This document shows, piece by piece, positions 1 through 31,600 of a stretch of DNA of 64,000 nucleotides (its first letter is position 1; the number at the start of each line of letters is the position of its first letter). A model generated the notes under the pieces. The model made no database searches, had not been told where the DNA came from, and was given only the letters and a program-made list of their open reading frames with translations. A program made the position numbers and the translations under genes. Source of the DNA: Ptychodera flava (lineage: Eukaryota; Hemichordata; Enteropneusta; Ptychoderidae); assembly GCF_041260155.1 (NCBI RefSeq), contig NC_091933.1:28154933-28218932 (forward strand), in the 5' to 3' direction.

Positions 1-1675
1 AAATTGAAACACAAGTTTTCCCTTGGTGTTTGATTCTCCCCGTTATTATAAATCATGGAAGACCATAAGAGGAAAAGAATAGAAGTTCAAAATGTATATT
101 ATAAGGTTTTTAACTGAATTACAGAATTTTGAATTTGTAGGAACATTTGGATGATGCCAGACAATGGGGCGTGAGGTCATAGAAATCACCCGGAAATTTT
201 ACTTGCTGTGAACTTGAAACCAAGCAGTGTCATCAGTGTCAGGATCACTGTGCTTCGTATAATTGGTGCAATTGGATCTCAGAGTGTGTCAAACTTTTCA
301 CAAATCATTAAACAGTGCTCGTGCGTACCTTTATTACAGTACATGACATGTACTATATTATGCATATTTGAATGCCCTGTAATTTCAGTGCAAAAGGAAA
401 AAAATAACAAGATTTCATGGTGGTCGCACAATCACAAAATAACGGAAACGCTGACGACTGTGCTTATCTTTATTATAATAATTTCCATTTCCCCCTCAGG
501 CCCTAAGTCAGTTTGACTTGGAGCTTGTTTAATGTGATAACATGGTTGACGATCAGTACATTGAGAAATCGTTTTTGCGTGACTTGTTTGCAACTACTTG
601 CTCATTTTGGCATTTATTTGAAAAGCAATTAAATTAATGGCATATTGTTGCTTCCAGCATAATGAATTAAATTTTGTTTCGTTTTCACTTTTTATGTGTA
701 ACAGTTGTTGAGTGTCCCTTTGCCGACGGTGAGTGTAATTATGACAGAATCGGAGGCATCATTTAACATGTTTAGTAGGCTAGAGTTTACCAAACCATCG
801 ACTTTATTATTAACTTAGAATGACTTATTGCGTGGTAACGTTCATTTATGTTTCATATTCCTTCTTTCGTTGGTATATTTTAGAATTAAAACACGGTCAT
901 CACGCGGAAGTTTATTTCATATCTCCTTTTTTGAATTTAAATCGGGAAAAAGCCTCATTTAGTCTATGGTACGTTTTATTAGAAGATGACAACATGTTTA
1001 AGGTATATTTTAAAAGGAAAAAACACATTCAGACACAAAAATCAATAAATAGATAATGACGCCGATAGCAGTAGTAGCCTAGTCCTATGTCAACACATTT
1101 GTTTTTGTTTTGTTTTGTTTTGTTTTCTTTTTCAGTGAGGTCGAGTCGTTGTTGCATTATCCATATGAGAGCTGCAGGAGGAGGGTACGTGTGTGAACGA
1201 AACACGACTATGCGAGGCCAAAAACCACGACCGCTCATCGTTGGGTTGGGTGGTTGAACTTCCTCAAAATGACAGTATGAGATAGGCCTACACGCTAGTC
1301 AACGACAGAAACGGAAGGAATGTGTATGTATAAGAACAGAATTTCCATAATTATTATTTTTCGCATAACTTTCTCAAAATACACAGTTACAGGTTCTAAG
1401 GAGGTAGTATCCCAGGTTCTCTGTTTTTCCCGGTTGCAAGTCTCTGTCAGAGTGACCGGACGCTCAGGTCAAGACTTGACCTCGGCTCCGAGTCCCTGCA
1501 TAGACCCACAGTTGCACGTGACGTCTGTGCGTTTAGCGGACCATTTCTGTCAGTCATTTAATAATATATTGACGCAGCATGCCAGCCATCAGTTCAACAA
1601 CATACTTACACGATCTCTTCTTGCCTTTTACGTCCTCTCACGAACAAGTCTATTTTTAGTTATGACATGAGTCAA
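1..1675. other. Upstream region of USP without a recognised gene
   Basis: The open frames here are short and look like no protein family. The only structure seen is a short (GTTTT)n tract near 1099-1125. Confidence 0.5.
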
Positions 1676-1683
1676 CCAATCAG
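1676..1683 (+). promoter_or_regulatory. CCAAT box (CCAATCAG) upstream of USP
   Basis: A canonical NF-Y-type CCAATCAG lies 118 bp upstream of the USP start codon and about 65 bp upstream of the CRE. The match is exact; use is inferred from position. Confidence 0.5.
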
Positions 1684-1746
1684 CATGTTGGAGGTTTCCG
1701 ATCAGCATGCAAGATGCATGAAATGCAATGAACAATCCAGAAATGT

Positions 1747-1754
1747 TGACGTCA
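1747..1754. promoter_or_regulatory. Perfect CRE palindrome TGACGTCA upstream of USP
   Basis: A full CREB/ATF palindrome 47 bp upstream of ATG 1801. An identical site precedes the death-domain gene at 51898-51905. Confidence 0.6.
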
Positions 1755-1800
1755 TATTACCCAGAATTCTCTCGCTTAGTTTAACATCGAACTTTCCAAG

Positions 1801-20540
<18,740 letters not shown>

Positions 20541-21750
20541 GCTGCTGTTATAGACGTGACCCTTTGCCACCCGCTGTGTTACCTCACCAGTTGACCCTCT
20601 CAACCAACGGTCAGGACTCTGCAGTGTGTACATACTGTAACAAACAACACGCTGAGCAACTGGCAGAGAGTGTGGTGACATTTAGCCTCGCCAAACCTCG
20701 CAATTATCCTACATTATGAAATTCAATTACACTCTTGTGTGTCCGGTAGTAGATGTAATATGATGACCGTGTCATCACCCCATGAGTGCATTTGTTATGT
20801 CTGACACCATGGCGACATGAAGCAGCACCATAGCAACATAAACACCATGGCAACATAATAAGTAACACCATGACTTTGAAATACTCTCTGACGCACAACA
20901 GCATTGGTTCCACCGTGTCCTTGTCCTCTGTACGTTGTGTTGCTGTGAATGTCAGCCTGCAATGTTCCATAATACTCAGAGAAAGACATTTTCCTGAAAT
21001 TTTTTCCATGTGTAGTGGTGATCATAATTACAGACCGAACGATTTTAAAGAGACTCTCATTTCTGAGAAAGTGCACACGTCAGACAGTCACAAATACAAT
21101 GAAGTGTTGCCTACACTCTGCTACGGCTGTCAACTGATATTCTCAATAATATGCACAGATTTTAATATGTCGGTCTGCAGATCTATTCGAATAACCAGCC
21201 ATTTACGTTTTCCATTCATCCTCAGATTCCCCCTCCCTTCACCACTCTTTGGTTCGATCTGCTATTCTCATTAGCATAATTGGACTTCACACCGGTTTTG
21301 CTTGGCATGAGAATGATAGGAGGGTAATCTAGTCTGATGGCAGACAACCCCCATACCATGAAATATTGAATTATATGATGAAAGTATGTGTATTTCAACG
21401 TTCTATAATACTACCACTATTTCTTTTGTAATGTTATTACACACATTTTACATTAAAGAAAATCATAAAGAGTCTTTTTTTCCTCCTAATTTATTGGATG
21501 TGATGGGAAATGAGTGAGGGATATGAAATATTGCAGATACTAGGAAACCTTCAAACCCAAAGTGAACAATTTAATTGTGAACCTCTATAATGGTATTAAT
21601 TTCTGTAGGTTTAAAAAAATGAATATATGGAGATAAAATAAGACAAGTGATACCTATTGAATGTTCTAATGTTAATTATTGTAGATTTTTTTAAAAATTA
21701 CAGAGTATGTGAGTGTACAGTTTGGAAAGTTTTCTTTATCGAAAATAAAA
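20541..21750 (+). other. USP4: Probable 3' UTR of USP
   Basis: Sequence after the TAG stop, with no protein family recognised. At 20803-20873 a degenerate CACCATGGCAACATAA-like unit repeats about four times. An AATAAA at 21744-21749 and an ATTAAA near 21452 are possible poly(A) signals; neither is proven. Confidence 0.45.
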
Positions 21751-24629
21751 GTGAAAGTGTCAATGATATCCTTGCATGTAGTGGTTTTTGATAAAATATT
21801 GACCATGGTTCGAAATCTCACACATTTCATGCTTGCGTTGTACTACATTATCACATTGGAGTCTTTCCATGTGGTTTGCCAAAAACTTGTGTTTCTGATA
21901 CCCTGTTGAGAAATTTGGATTTATTTTTCAAAATTGCTTACAACACACACTGTTCAGCCACAATTGGCCACAGTAAGATGACAGAATAATGACTGGGCTG
22001 GGTTTGCTGTTACATTTGAATTCTGCATCATTTGAAATGTGGCGGCCATGGGTGAAATCTGGAATTCAAATCGACAACAATAATAATATGGTTAGTTATC
22101 CATAGAACACTGCAGTAGCCAGAGTATGACTTTTTATTTCTGAGCACAGGCAAATTCAAAAACTGCAAAAACAGACTTCCGCAGAAACAAGATGTGAACA
22201 TGAGAACATTGTCCTGGATCTAGGCTTTAAAATACAGAAGAGCAATATAGATTTCTCCATACAAATACAGTTAACCGAGTGTCATGTATCTCAGTTTGAA
22301 TGTTAGCTGCTATGGAGTTGATCTGAAGTTTGCTTATATGGAATGCTTACTTTATAATCTACATGATGCACTTTGATGAGAAAGTTCAGTTTTAAGCTTC
22401 TAGTGATAAAAAGATTGGCATTTCAGTTTCATTTCATTTCATTTTAATAATCTAGTGCCTGCCTTACCCCTGAGCTTTTCACTGCAAATGAGTGACTCCA
22501 CTCTGGGTCGGCCAACAACTACACATGGCTACACTTTGGGCGTTGCACAACAAGGACATATCGATGCATCCTAGGGGCAACTGACATATTGAGACAAAGT
22601 CATGGAATATATAGCTCAAGGTTATGTAGAATTGGCTTTCAAAGTCAATTCTCATAATTAGGGGGAACTTACAACTCTAGGATCAGTTTTTCTGACAGGT
22701 GGGATACAACTGAATCGAGACATAAAAAGTCATAGTTCACACTCATTACTATGGAGGGACTTTGGCAGCCACTTCTACATAACCTTGAAGATATATTTTC
22801 TGAAGCTTTTCTCAAAACACAATAATTGCATCATGGATCAGTTGCTCCCAGGATGCACCACTCTTGTCTGTATGGTGCCATCTTGCCCAGATATTTTTAA
22901 ATGGGATTTCCCAAGACTGTGGGGGTGGCCAGATTAGAGCCCTACAGTGCAGTCTTGGTAACTGAGACTAAATTGGAGTTGGAGAACGACACTTGAAAGT
23001 GCATTTTGTCCATTTTCTGAGAAAATCTGCCTCTCTGCTGTAAGAGTTTGATTGTATTAAATTTTAGCAATAGGACAAAAATTCCTATTAGGTTTTGACT
23101 TATTGGTACAATGGATGGTAGCCTCTGGTTGAAATTATAATTGTTTGTAAACATGGAAATTAGATTACTTGAACGAGTGGTGACCTGTGCCCTCTAACCA
23201 GTGAAGACTTCAAATGTTTGTCCCTCTGGTACTGATTGCTTCCAAATGAAGATGCCCTCCCCTCATGTATTCTCCAGGCTGTAACTTACACAAGTGAACA
23301 TTTTCAGATGGTCACACTTGTGTACCAGTCTGTTTTTGTCAGCAACAAAACAGTGGATATTTGTATGCTTTTCATAAGCTATCATGGTGACCTACTTTCT
23401 GCTTTTTTACTCATTTATTTTTGATCAACTTTCGGATGCTCTAATGAGTTCATGATCAGAAAAAAGCTTTGTTCAATGATAAACTGCTTCCCTAAAACAC
23501 TATTGTTTTTATAAATTGATAATATGCTGACACTGACAGTGAACTGATACTTGGATTGAATTTTCATGAAATAAATCATACATTCTGACAACTAGCAAGG
23601 ATAACTGACAATGAAAGCTAACTTGCAACATGCTTTTCTCGACAAGATAGTGATTGTTAACACCCTGACTTTTATGTGGCTGCCCAAGGTCAATGTTAAT
23701 CTTCAATTTATCTGCAAAGAAAGTAGGGGAAGAATGTTTGAAACTAGTTGCAAAATGCCAACAACCTCAACTAGTTAGGCGCAACTTTGTAAAATTTGGT
23801 CAAGTAAATCGGTGGCAACTTTGAGCCCTGAATTCCATACATCCCTGGTACATATTACCTATGCATAGCTTCTCAATTCTTGACCCAAAGTGAACTGGTT
23901 TTGAAAAATTAAGACTACACATATTCAATATTTCCCATTTCTTTTCTTTATTTCATCAATCTATAGCCAAAGCCAGCATTGCTGCATCAACTTATATTCA
24001 ATGAGAAAGAAAATACAGTTTCAAAAAAAGAACAGGGGTGGGTAACAAAGAATTTCTACAGGATATGGGGAACTGTATACACACAATTCTATCCTGCAAA
24101 AAACAGCTGCCAGAGTAAGATCTTTTAATAATCTTCATAAAGCTAACACTACTGATGGGTTCTTGGAAATACAGTACTGTGCCTCGGTACGTCTCTTCTT
24201 CTGTAAGTGTTCTGATAACATCAATCTGTAAGACTCAAAATTGTCTATACTTAGAAAGTCTGTGGGAACATCAAAGGGTCACAAAACTTTCAATCCTTTT
24301 TGTAGCACCGTACACTGAAATAGTCTGGAACCCTTTTATCAACAAAATCTTAAATTAAAATCCACTGTTTTGTAATAGCATTTGACCATTATTGCTATAC
24401 ATTGTACTTATGAATACTGAAGGAAAGACTGACAAAAATCACTCCTTGTTCTGAGCAAAAACACACATTTACACTTCATCCAAATCCATGATTGCATTTC
24501 ACATAATTTAGCAAGTTCCCTGGTTTTGATGCTCTAACACAGCATTCTATCAGACTGTACACCCCTCTCTTTGAGGAAAGACAAAGCCAGGATAAATGAC
24601 CCCTTTCAGAAAGGTTTCACTCTCTATTA
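21751..24629. other. Intergenic region without recognised gene
   Basis: AT-rich DNA between the convergent USP and dehydrogenase genes. Open frames are all under 75 codons and show no motif. Confidence 0.5.
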
Positions 24630-24993
24630 GGCCAAAAAAACATAAATTGTGCTGTTCCGATAACATGGTTTCAAAAACAGGATAGGTAGGTCAGAAGGAA
24701 TTTTTTTTTCCAAAATATTTTTATTTTTAAATATGCTTTTCAGGGGTTCGGGGCGATCAAACACTGGCCACAACATTTCCAGAAAAATGTATCATACATA
24801 TGAAAGGAAAAAAACATAAAAGACATCCTCGTTCAAGCAAAAATCAAATGCAAAGTAACGAATGCGTGATTTTACGGTTTTCTTCTTTCATTTTTTTTAC
24901 TTCTGGGTTTATGTAGCTCTAAAAAGTTTAGGGTCGGCAGGTAAAAAATAGGGTGGTCGGGTTATTGGAACAGCACGATTTTTGTTGTTGGCC
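24630..24993. mobile_element. MITE, family D, intact copy
   Basis: 364 bp, ends GGCCAAAAAAA and GTTGTTGGCC, with internal inverted GTGCTGTTCCGATAAC and GTTATTGGAACAGCAC. A second copy at 48659-49312 carries another element inside it; this copy shows the empty site (TTAA at 24727-24730). Confidence 0.75.
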
Positions 24994-25768
24994 TTATACA
25001 AATCATTACCATCTCCTGAAAGAAGTCAAATTTATACTCAAATTTGAGTAAAATAGAAGTTACATTAAATGCTGTGCATTTCCACTGAAAAGACACATAC
25101 CTTGATATTAGTTTTTTCTTCACTACTGGAAGTAAAAACGTGTTGTGAATAATGCAAAAGCTTCGCCCAAATAAACAGCTGACAAGCCATGGAATGGTTA
25201 AATTTTCACACAATGCTGGAAAAATATGTGTTGGAATCATCAAGTTGATTTTACACAAGATTGAAGACAGACTTTAATTGCAAGTCTGCGTAGCCATTAT
25301 TGAACTTGTAAATGGGAAAGATATGAAACCAACAGTCCTCCTTTGGAAATAAAAAATGACAAAAAATTAGGAATTAACAGATTGCTTTATACAGTCCCAG
25401 CACCAAGCAATTTCTGTCATTCGTCAAACATGAAAAAATCACTAAACTTTTAGCCTTCCATAAAATGACAGTTTCAAAACCTGTTTGATATACTCCTCTA
25501 TTCTACAAATATTTCTCTTTGAACAATATTACTATGTTAGGCACATTAAAGCAGTTTACAAACTCTGATTGCTTTTAATATCGGTGTTCCTTTTAAATAA
25601 TGTACAACTTGAAAACATCTCTATGTACACATTCTTATCATTTGCAATGATGGAAACTATCTCCTGGACAGAAGACAGAGAGGATCAACAAACAAACATA
25701 TCTTAGGTGTAATACCTAGCTGATATCAAGGTAGGTTCATTTTATTTGTTAATTGGACTTCAATGATA

Positions 25769-26050
25769 CTTTAAACTTTGTATATGGTTACTATCACAAG
25801 TACAGGGTGGAATAACTTGTGATTTGTATGTAATTCCTGAAGTCTAATGGTTTACCGTACTTCACCATATGGTCTACAGAAGTTCTTGTTTGGTTTTCAA
25901 ATTGATACTTCAAACTTTTTACATGTATACTACCACAAGTATGGGGTAGAATAACTGTGATTTAGATGTAATTCCCAAAGTCTAATGGTTTACTGTACTT
26001 CTCCGAATCATATGATATGGTCTATGAGGGCGCTTTGTTGGCTTACAAAT
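25769..26050. repeat. Two tandem copies of an approximately 140-bp unit
   Basis: The segment starting ctttaaactttgtatatggt is repeated from about 25907 as cttcaaactttttacatgta. The two share tcacaagta, ggaataact, gatgtaattcc and agtctaatggttta. Confidence 0.65.
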
Positions 26051-27240
26051 TGTTGAGCAAAGCGCTATAATACGTATTTGCGCTGCTGAAGAGTAGACTT
26101 TGATTCATACTGTTACCCTAATCTGGGCAAGTCCTAAAATGTCAACACAAGTAACTGTAAAATTGGATGTCAATGAATGTCACATGATATAAAATGCATG
26201 GTATTGTGTTCCTTCAGTGATTGAGATAAGTTCTATTCACAATGATGTTAATGTAACAACCAAAATAATCCCTACCAGCTGAAAAGATGACTGCTTCTAC
26301 TTCCAGACACTACTCTATGCTAAATTTCACTAGCACTACAAAACAATAAATTTCAACAAAGATTAATTAAATTTGTTCTCCATTTCAATTACAAAGTTTT
26401 GCATTTCTGTTGTTGTTCTGCTTTTGGTAATTTATCTTGCATTGTTCCAAGGTGGCTGCATTGTTAGACTTTGGACATGATATTTTTCAAATAAATGCTA
26501 TCTGAGCAGACTATATTAATTTGACATGTCTACTTTTTAAAGAGGAAACTTAATGTCAAAAAAACCCAAAATGGCTACTTTCACAAACCCTATGTCACCT
26601 TAAACACCGAGGTTTTTGATCATATACTTTTGTAAAAATCCAACATGCTGCTACAAGACATATGCAAACTTCTTCCTGGAAATAAGTTACAGACTGAGGT
26701 GATACTGTGTATATCAGTGGATGTGGTGTGATGTGATGCGTGTTTTCAGCATTCAAGCAAATTGGCGGATAAATACGAATAAAAGTAGCACATTGCAGTG
26801 AAGTCACAAAGGGTGGCCACGTAGCTGAAAGACAGAGGTACAGAAAACACCAGACAGCCTGTTCACTGAACTCAGTTACAAATACAATAAATACAATTCA
26901 TTACTACTTAAGCTTTAATAGTTTCCCAAACATTGTGGTTCTGCAGGACCACAATTTGAATGCGTCCCAGTTGTAAAAGTTGGGAAGTGTATGTACAACC
27001 TCTTCATTTGCATTGCATAGTTGAAGCTTCTTGGTAAATCTAAGGTCAAGTACATTCATGTCGCCCAAGTACGTTGAAACTAATGTGGTGTGTGACAATT
27101 ATGAAACTGAACTATGTCCATTCAAAAATTTGGCAGATTTACATCCAAACTGAATTGAAATTTACACTCAACAGCTTGGCAAAATTAGTGTCCAAACTGA
27201 ATATGGTGTTAAATCAGTCTAACCTAAGTTCACCCAGATT

Positions 27241-27344
27241 CCCTGTTAATAAACCGCTCCACAATCAATATTGATAACAAGGGATTTGGGCCAAACCACT
27301 GTGGTGAAAGGGATTTGGGCCATACCACTGTGGTGAAAGGGTTG
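27241..27344. mobile_element. Degenerate MITE, family B
   Basis: Contains GGGATTTGGGCCAAACCACT and GTGGTGAAAGGGTT. The last 32-bp end is duplicated, and the left end is hard to place. Confidence 0.4.
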
Positions 27345-28338
27345 ATAATTGGCTCTTCTTTGACATGATTCTGAGACATGGCTGAGAATACTGGGTCCAT
27401 ATTGAGCCACAGTACAATTTAATGCTACGGTACGTGTGCATTTATACACAAAGGCACCCTCAAGATGAGCATTGATTGATGCCTTATGGAAGACAGGCCA
27501 AGTGCTCTTTCAAGTGACCCCAGTGTACAGAGAAAGCTGTCCTAAGAAAACTCTACTTCTGTCATCAATCTGGCTACTACCCATCTCAACTTTTCAATGT
27601 CCTCTACACTACATAGATAAAGAAGAATCCCATACTGGCTGGACATCCATGATGGATTTGTCACGATTCAATGTGAGTTCATTCTGGACAGATTCACACT
27701 GCATTTTGGAGGAAAAGGTTCTTCTGAATATTTCAAGTATAAAGCAGGGTCAGGGGTCACCCTTTTTCTCACATCATCGATATAAATCTTACTTATTCTC
27801 AGTGCTGATACCTGAAGACAAGGTGTTTAAGTAGTTTGGAGTCTGCATTTACTGAATGAACTGGGTATGTCCTTGAAGAAAATTTGCAGACACATACTTA
27901 TATCATCAGAATTACCACTGCAACACCATTTAAAATCAAAAGTGGGCGGAATTCATGGAACTGTGTCCAACTCTACACCTAACTTCTCCCAGACATTTTC
28001 TGTATCATTTCTACTCAAAATATTTGCCATCACTGAAATTCACACAAATACCAACTGAGTTGGTCTCATGTAAATTTTACACTTGTACTCTCCTTATCAC
28101 ATATTTTTTTATGCAAAATACACCATCAATACAGAGGCATTTGAAAGTTGCAATGTAACTGGCACATGCCATCATTCTAAAATTTAAAAATTCCTTACAT
28201 TATACCATGAAAAGCTGATAATCTGCAGATGTGCAGCCCATAGTATGTACAGTCACCATTGCTTTGTAGGTTACGCTAAGAAATGTAAAATAATCCATGT
28301 CCCTATAGCACCTCTCTCCATCACAAACATCTCAAATC

Positions 28339-28400
28339 GATGGCCCAGTGCAAGAGGGGTGTATCTCCTATGCTGTACGCCCCTCTTCCACTGGACCATC
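28339..28400 (-). other. 62-nt imperfect hairpin just past the dehydrogenase stop codon
   Basis: Arms 28339-28363 and 28376-28400 pair over 25 positions with a 12-nt loop. As minus-strand RNA this gives 22 Watson-Crick pairs, one G-U and two mismatches. It lies 90-151 nt beyond the stop, so probably in the dehydrogenase 3' UTR. Confidence 0.6.
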
Positions 28401-28489
28401 AAAATATTCTTCAATATTTTTAAGTTACAAATCTTAATGCTTACGGTATATCACATATTAACATTTGTACAAATATTTGAGGTTTTTTT

Positions 28490-28672
28490 TCAGTAAATTG
28501 GTTGTTTATGCCACTCTGACTCAACAAGCGCGTCGATGATCTGCTGTGATCTCCCTGGCCACACCGGATGCCACTCTCGGCTCAGTTTATCAGCGATGGC
28601 GTTGGCAGCTTGAACAGGCGTGATGTCGTCTTCCCTGGCCTTTTCCAGAATCTTCTTTGTCATCACATAAAT
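28490..28672 (-). CDS. Dehydrogenase exon 10: C-terminus and stop
   Basis: Encodes IYVMTKKILEKAREDDITPV, AANAIADKLS and a tail ending HKQPIY with TGA at 28492-28490. Acceptor tttacag. This is the C-terminal helical part of the ELFV fold. Confidence 0.94.
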   Translation of the reverse strand: MYVMTKKILEKAREDDITPVQAANAIADKLSREWHPVWPGRSQQIIDALVESEWHKQPIY

Positions 28673-31600
28673 CTGTAAAAATTCAGAAAAAATTCCATGA
28701 ACATGGGAAAATCCCTCCAAATTCCTCAATTTCTACTCTTTACAAAACAAAATCATTATTAAAGCTGTATTACCCAGTCTGCTATTTTAGTCAGAATTCC
28801 TAGGGCAACCCAATGTGCCAGGGAAAGACACTTATTTTTTATCCACTTGCCCTTCGGGCAAGTGGGGGGTTCAGTTCACTTGCCCGAATTGGAAAACCAC
28901 TTGCCCAGTATAATTTACGTGTTTGAAAAAAGCTAAAACATTGGTTTTTTATTTCACTCACTTTATTTTGAAAATTATGTTATCATGAGAAAATGTCAGA
29001 CATTCTCATAGGGTTCTCTTCACACTTCTAAGAGTGCTGGATGGCTCATTTATATTCCATTAATTACTAAAGCCCCATTACCTGTATCTTTTAGCATTCT
29101 TTATGTGATTTTACTTCTGAACTAAAACAAGTTTTTGGGAATTTGCTCTTTCAGGGGTTGGAATACAAGTATTGTTAACTGCCCAGTGAGACTGCATGTG
29201 CAATTTGAACAAGAAAAATAATAAATATGTGCCCAAATGTAAAATGGCACCCCATGCAAATATAGCAAAACCAGTGTGCACCGTGCATATATGCATTTGA
29301 ATATTCACGGAAACAACAGAGTAGTCCAATGTAATGCATAGTGTTGAATGTTTTCAACTGGGACATGCTTTGTTTTCTTTTTAGTATGGTGGGAAATCAT
29401 AATAACGGTTAAAATGTAAATTTACTTGTCCAATTTTTCACTAAAGAATGTTTTGTAAAGCAGTAAAAGACTATAAGCTTATCCTGTAAATGGGTAGAAT
29501 TTAAAGAAAACCAGAGAAAATAGGAAGCCTTTTTAGGTCAACAAATTTCAAGATTTACAGCTAGTGGGGGCTTTCATATTCATAGAAAAAATTCTAACAG
29601 TTCATATGTTTGTATGTTTACTTTCTTGGGGCTTAATGTACAAATAATAACAGCCATTTCAATTGTACCTTCAAGGTCTTTTTGCTTTTAAAAGTTTTAA
29701 CTTATCTATACAGAAAGAAAAAATCTGTAGCTATAAAGGAATGTTTTGAAGCTTCTGAAAAATAATGTACTTCTTTGTCATGTTTTTACTGCGCTTATAT
29801 CATACACCAGCCCTATAAAGTTTGAATTGCCATTGCACTATACCAGTATCCTATGTTTTTCTAATAACCTAGGTGGTCTTATTATTGCTCATGCGCAGAC
29901 TAAATAGAATTAAAACCAACAACCTAAGGCGTCGGGTGTTTTTCAATGTGTGTAGAAGCTGAATTTCTCGATGTCAAACTCGCTCCAATTGCTTCTTGAC
30001 AGTCATTTTAGAATGGGAAAATTCACAAACAGAGAGGTTGGTCGCCACGGACAAGTAACTTTGGCTTATTGACCTGAAAATTAAGTCAGTGTTTGTGAAA
30101 ATTCAAAGACTGACCCGTTGACACCAAATATTGCTCATGACTTCATTGCATGCGGTCTTGCCACTCACTGTCCCTCAACAAGTTAACATTGAAGAGTACG
30201 TTTTAGTAAAAGTCCAATTTTATGTGGTGATTTTTAACCACTGGACTTTATTTTTACATTATTATAAAAGTTCATACAAAGCACTAAAACCGCTGTGTGT
30301 TTTCTTTTTTTACCGTATCGACATATTGTGAGACACCGTAACTTCACAGTCAATGCAATGAACTTTGGTGAACGTACGTTCCACCAGCTGAACAGCTTTT
30401 TCATATGCAAAATCAGCGTACGGTAATTTACGGGTACCGGTGTATTGTTTGAACTGGATTTTATTGACAGCGATTATTATATATTGATTCTTTTCGTCAA
30501 CTCTTCATGCAATTTTATGAAAAATCTTATGGAAATGTTCACAATGACATAATATGATTATTTTTGTTGTTTAAGTCCGTGTTCCCTCACCAGAAAATCG
30601 CTCTCGTGAATTAGATTTCTAGGTAATTATTTTTTTCACTTGTCCCGTCGGGCAAGTGGCATCGGAGGTTCACTTGCCCGAACGCGACTTTCACTTGCCC
30701 CGGGCAATCGGACAACCCTTAGTGTCTTTCCCTGTGTGCTTTTCATAAATTAGTTATACATTTTTTACACGAACCAGACAATTTTGTCAGCAGCTTTCGT
30801 GTGGTGCATTGGTCAGGGCAGCTTTGGTGCATACTTACTGAGGCCAGGGCAGCTTTAATGCATACTTATTGAGGCCAGGACAGCTTTAATGCATACTTAT
30901 TGAGGCCAGGACAGCTTTAATGCATACTTATTGAGGCTGGGGCAGCATTGGTGCATACTTATTGAGGCCAAGCCAGTTTGGATGCATACTTACTGACTTT
31001 TCCCATTCTCTACTGAAATGTCTCTCTATTGCCGGGTCATTTGTCAATCTACCATAGGCTTCATTGGCACAGTTGACGATACCCTGAAATAAAAACATTG
31101 ATATCAATTCTATTTAGTGATATACACATTACACAATCAAACTTTGAATGTGGTGGGTAGTATATGATAGACATCTCATCATGGTGTTAGTACAGTTTAT
31201 TTAATTGATGATATGTCCGAGATGCTGGTGAACCTTTGGATGAGCCACTCATAATCATTACAGACGTTACAGGTAGTACTTTTACTCTAACTTGTTTTTT
31301 GTTAAACACTTGACTATGAATGAAAAAACTTACTTTATACATGATGCATAAACGTTTGGAACCCTCCTTATCCAGAAAATAGTTGAGTATGACAACAGAA
31401 AACATAAATACTAACACAGACCAAATGACTCTAATTGTGATGACTTTAACCCTTTGAGCACTGCAATTTTTCCCACCAAAATTATAGTGTGCAACATTTT
31501 ACCAATTTTGCGAATTTTTCTGTTTTGGACCAAATGAACATCACATTTTATTGGCTTCAGATTTTTATCAAAATTTTAGCAAATATCAGAAAAAAATTGA

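Noticed and set aside
20704..21274. Frames of 93-134 codons on both strands after the USP stop
   Set aside because: They overlap each other, lie in the probable 3' UTR and show no conserved motif.
30811..30996. CRISPR-like array of 31-bp repeats
   Set aside because: The units are head-to-tail with no spacers, in an animal intron: a minisatellite.
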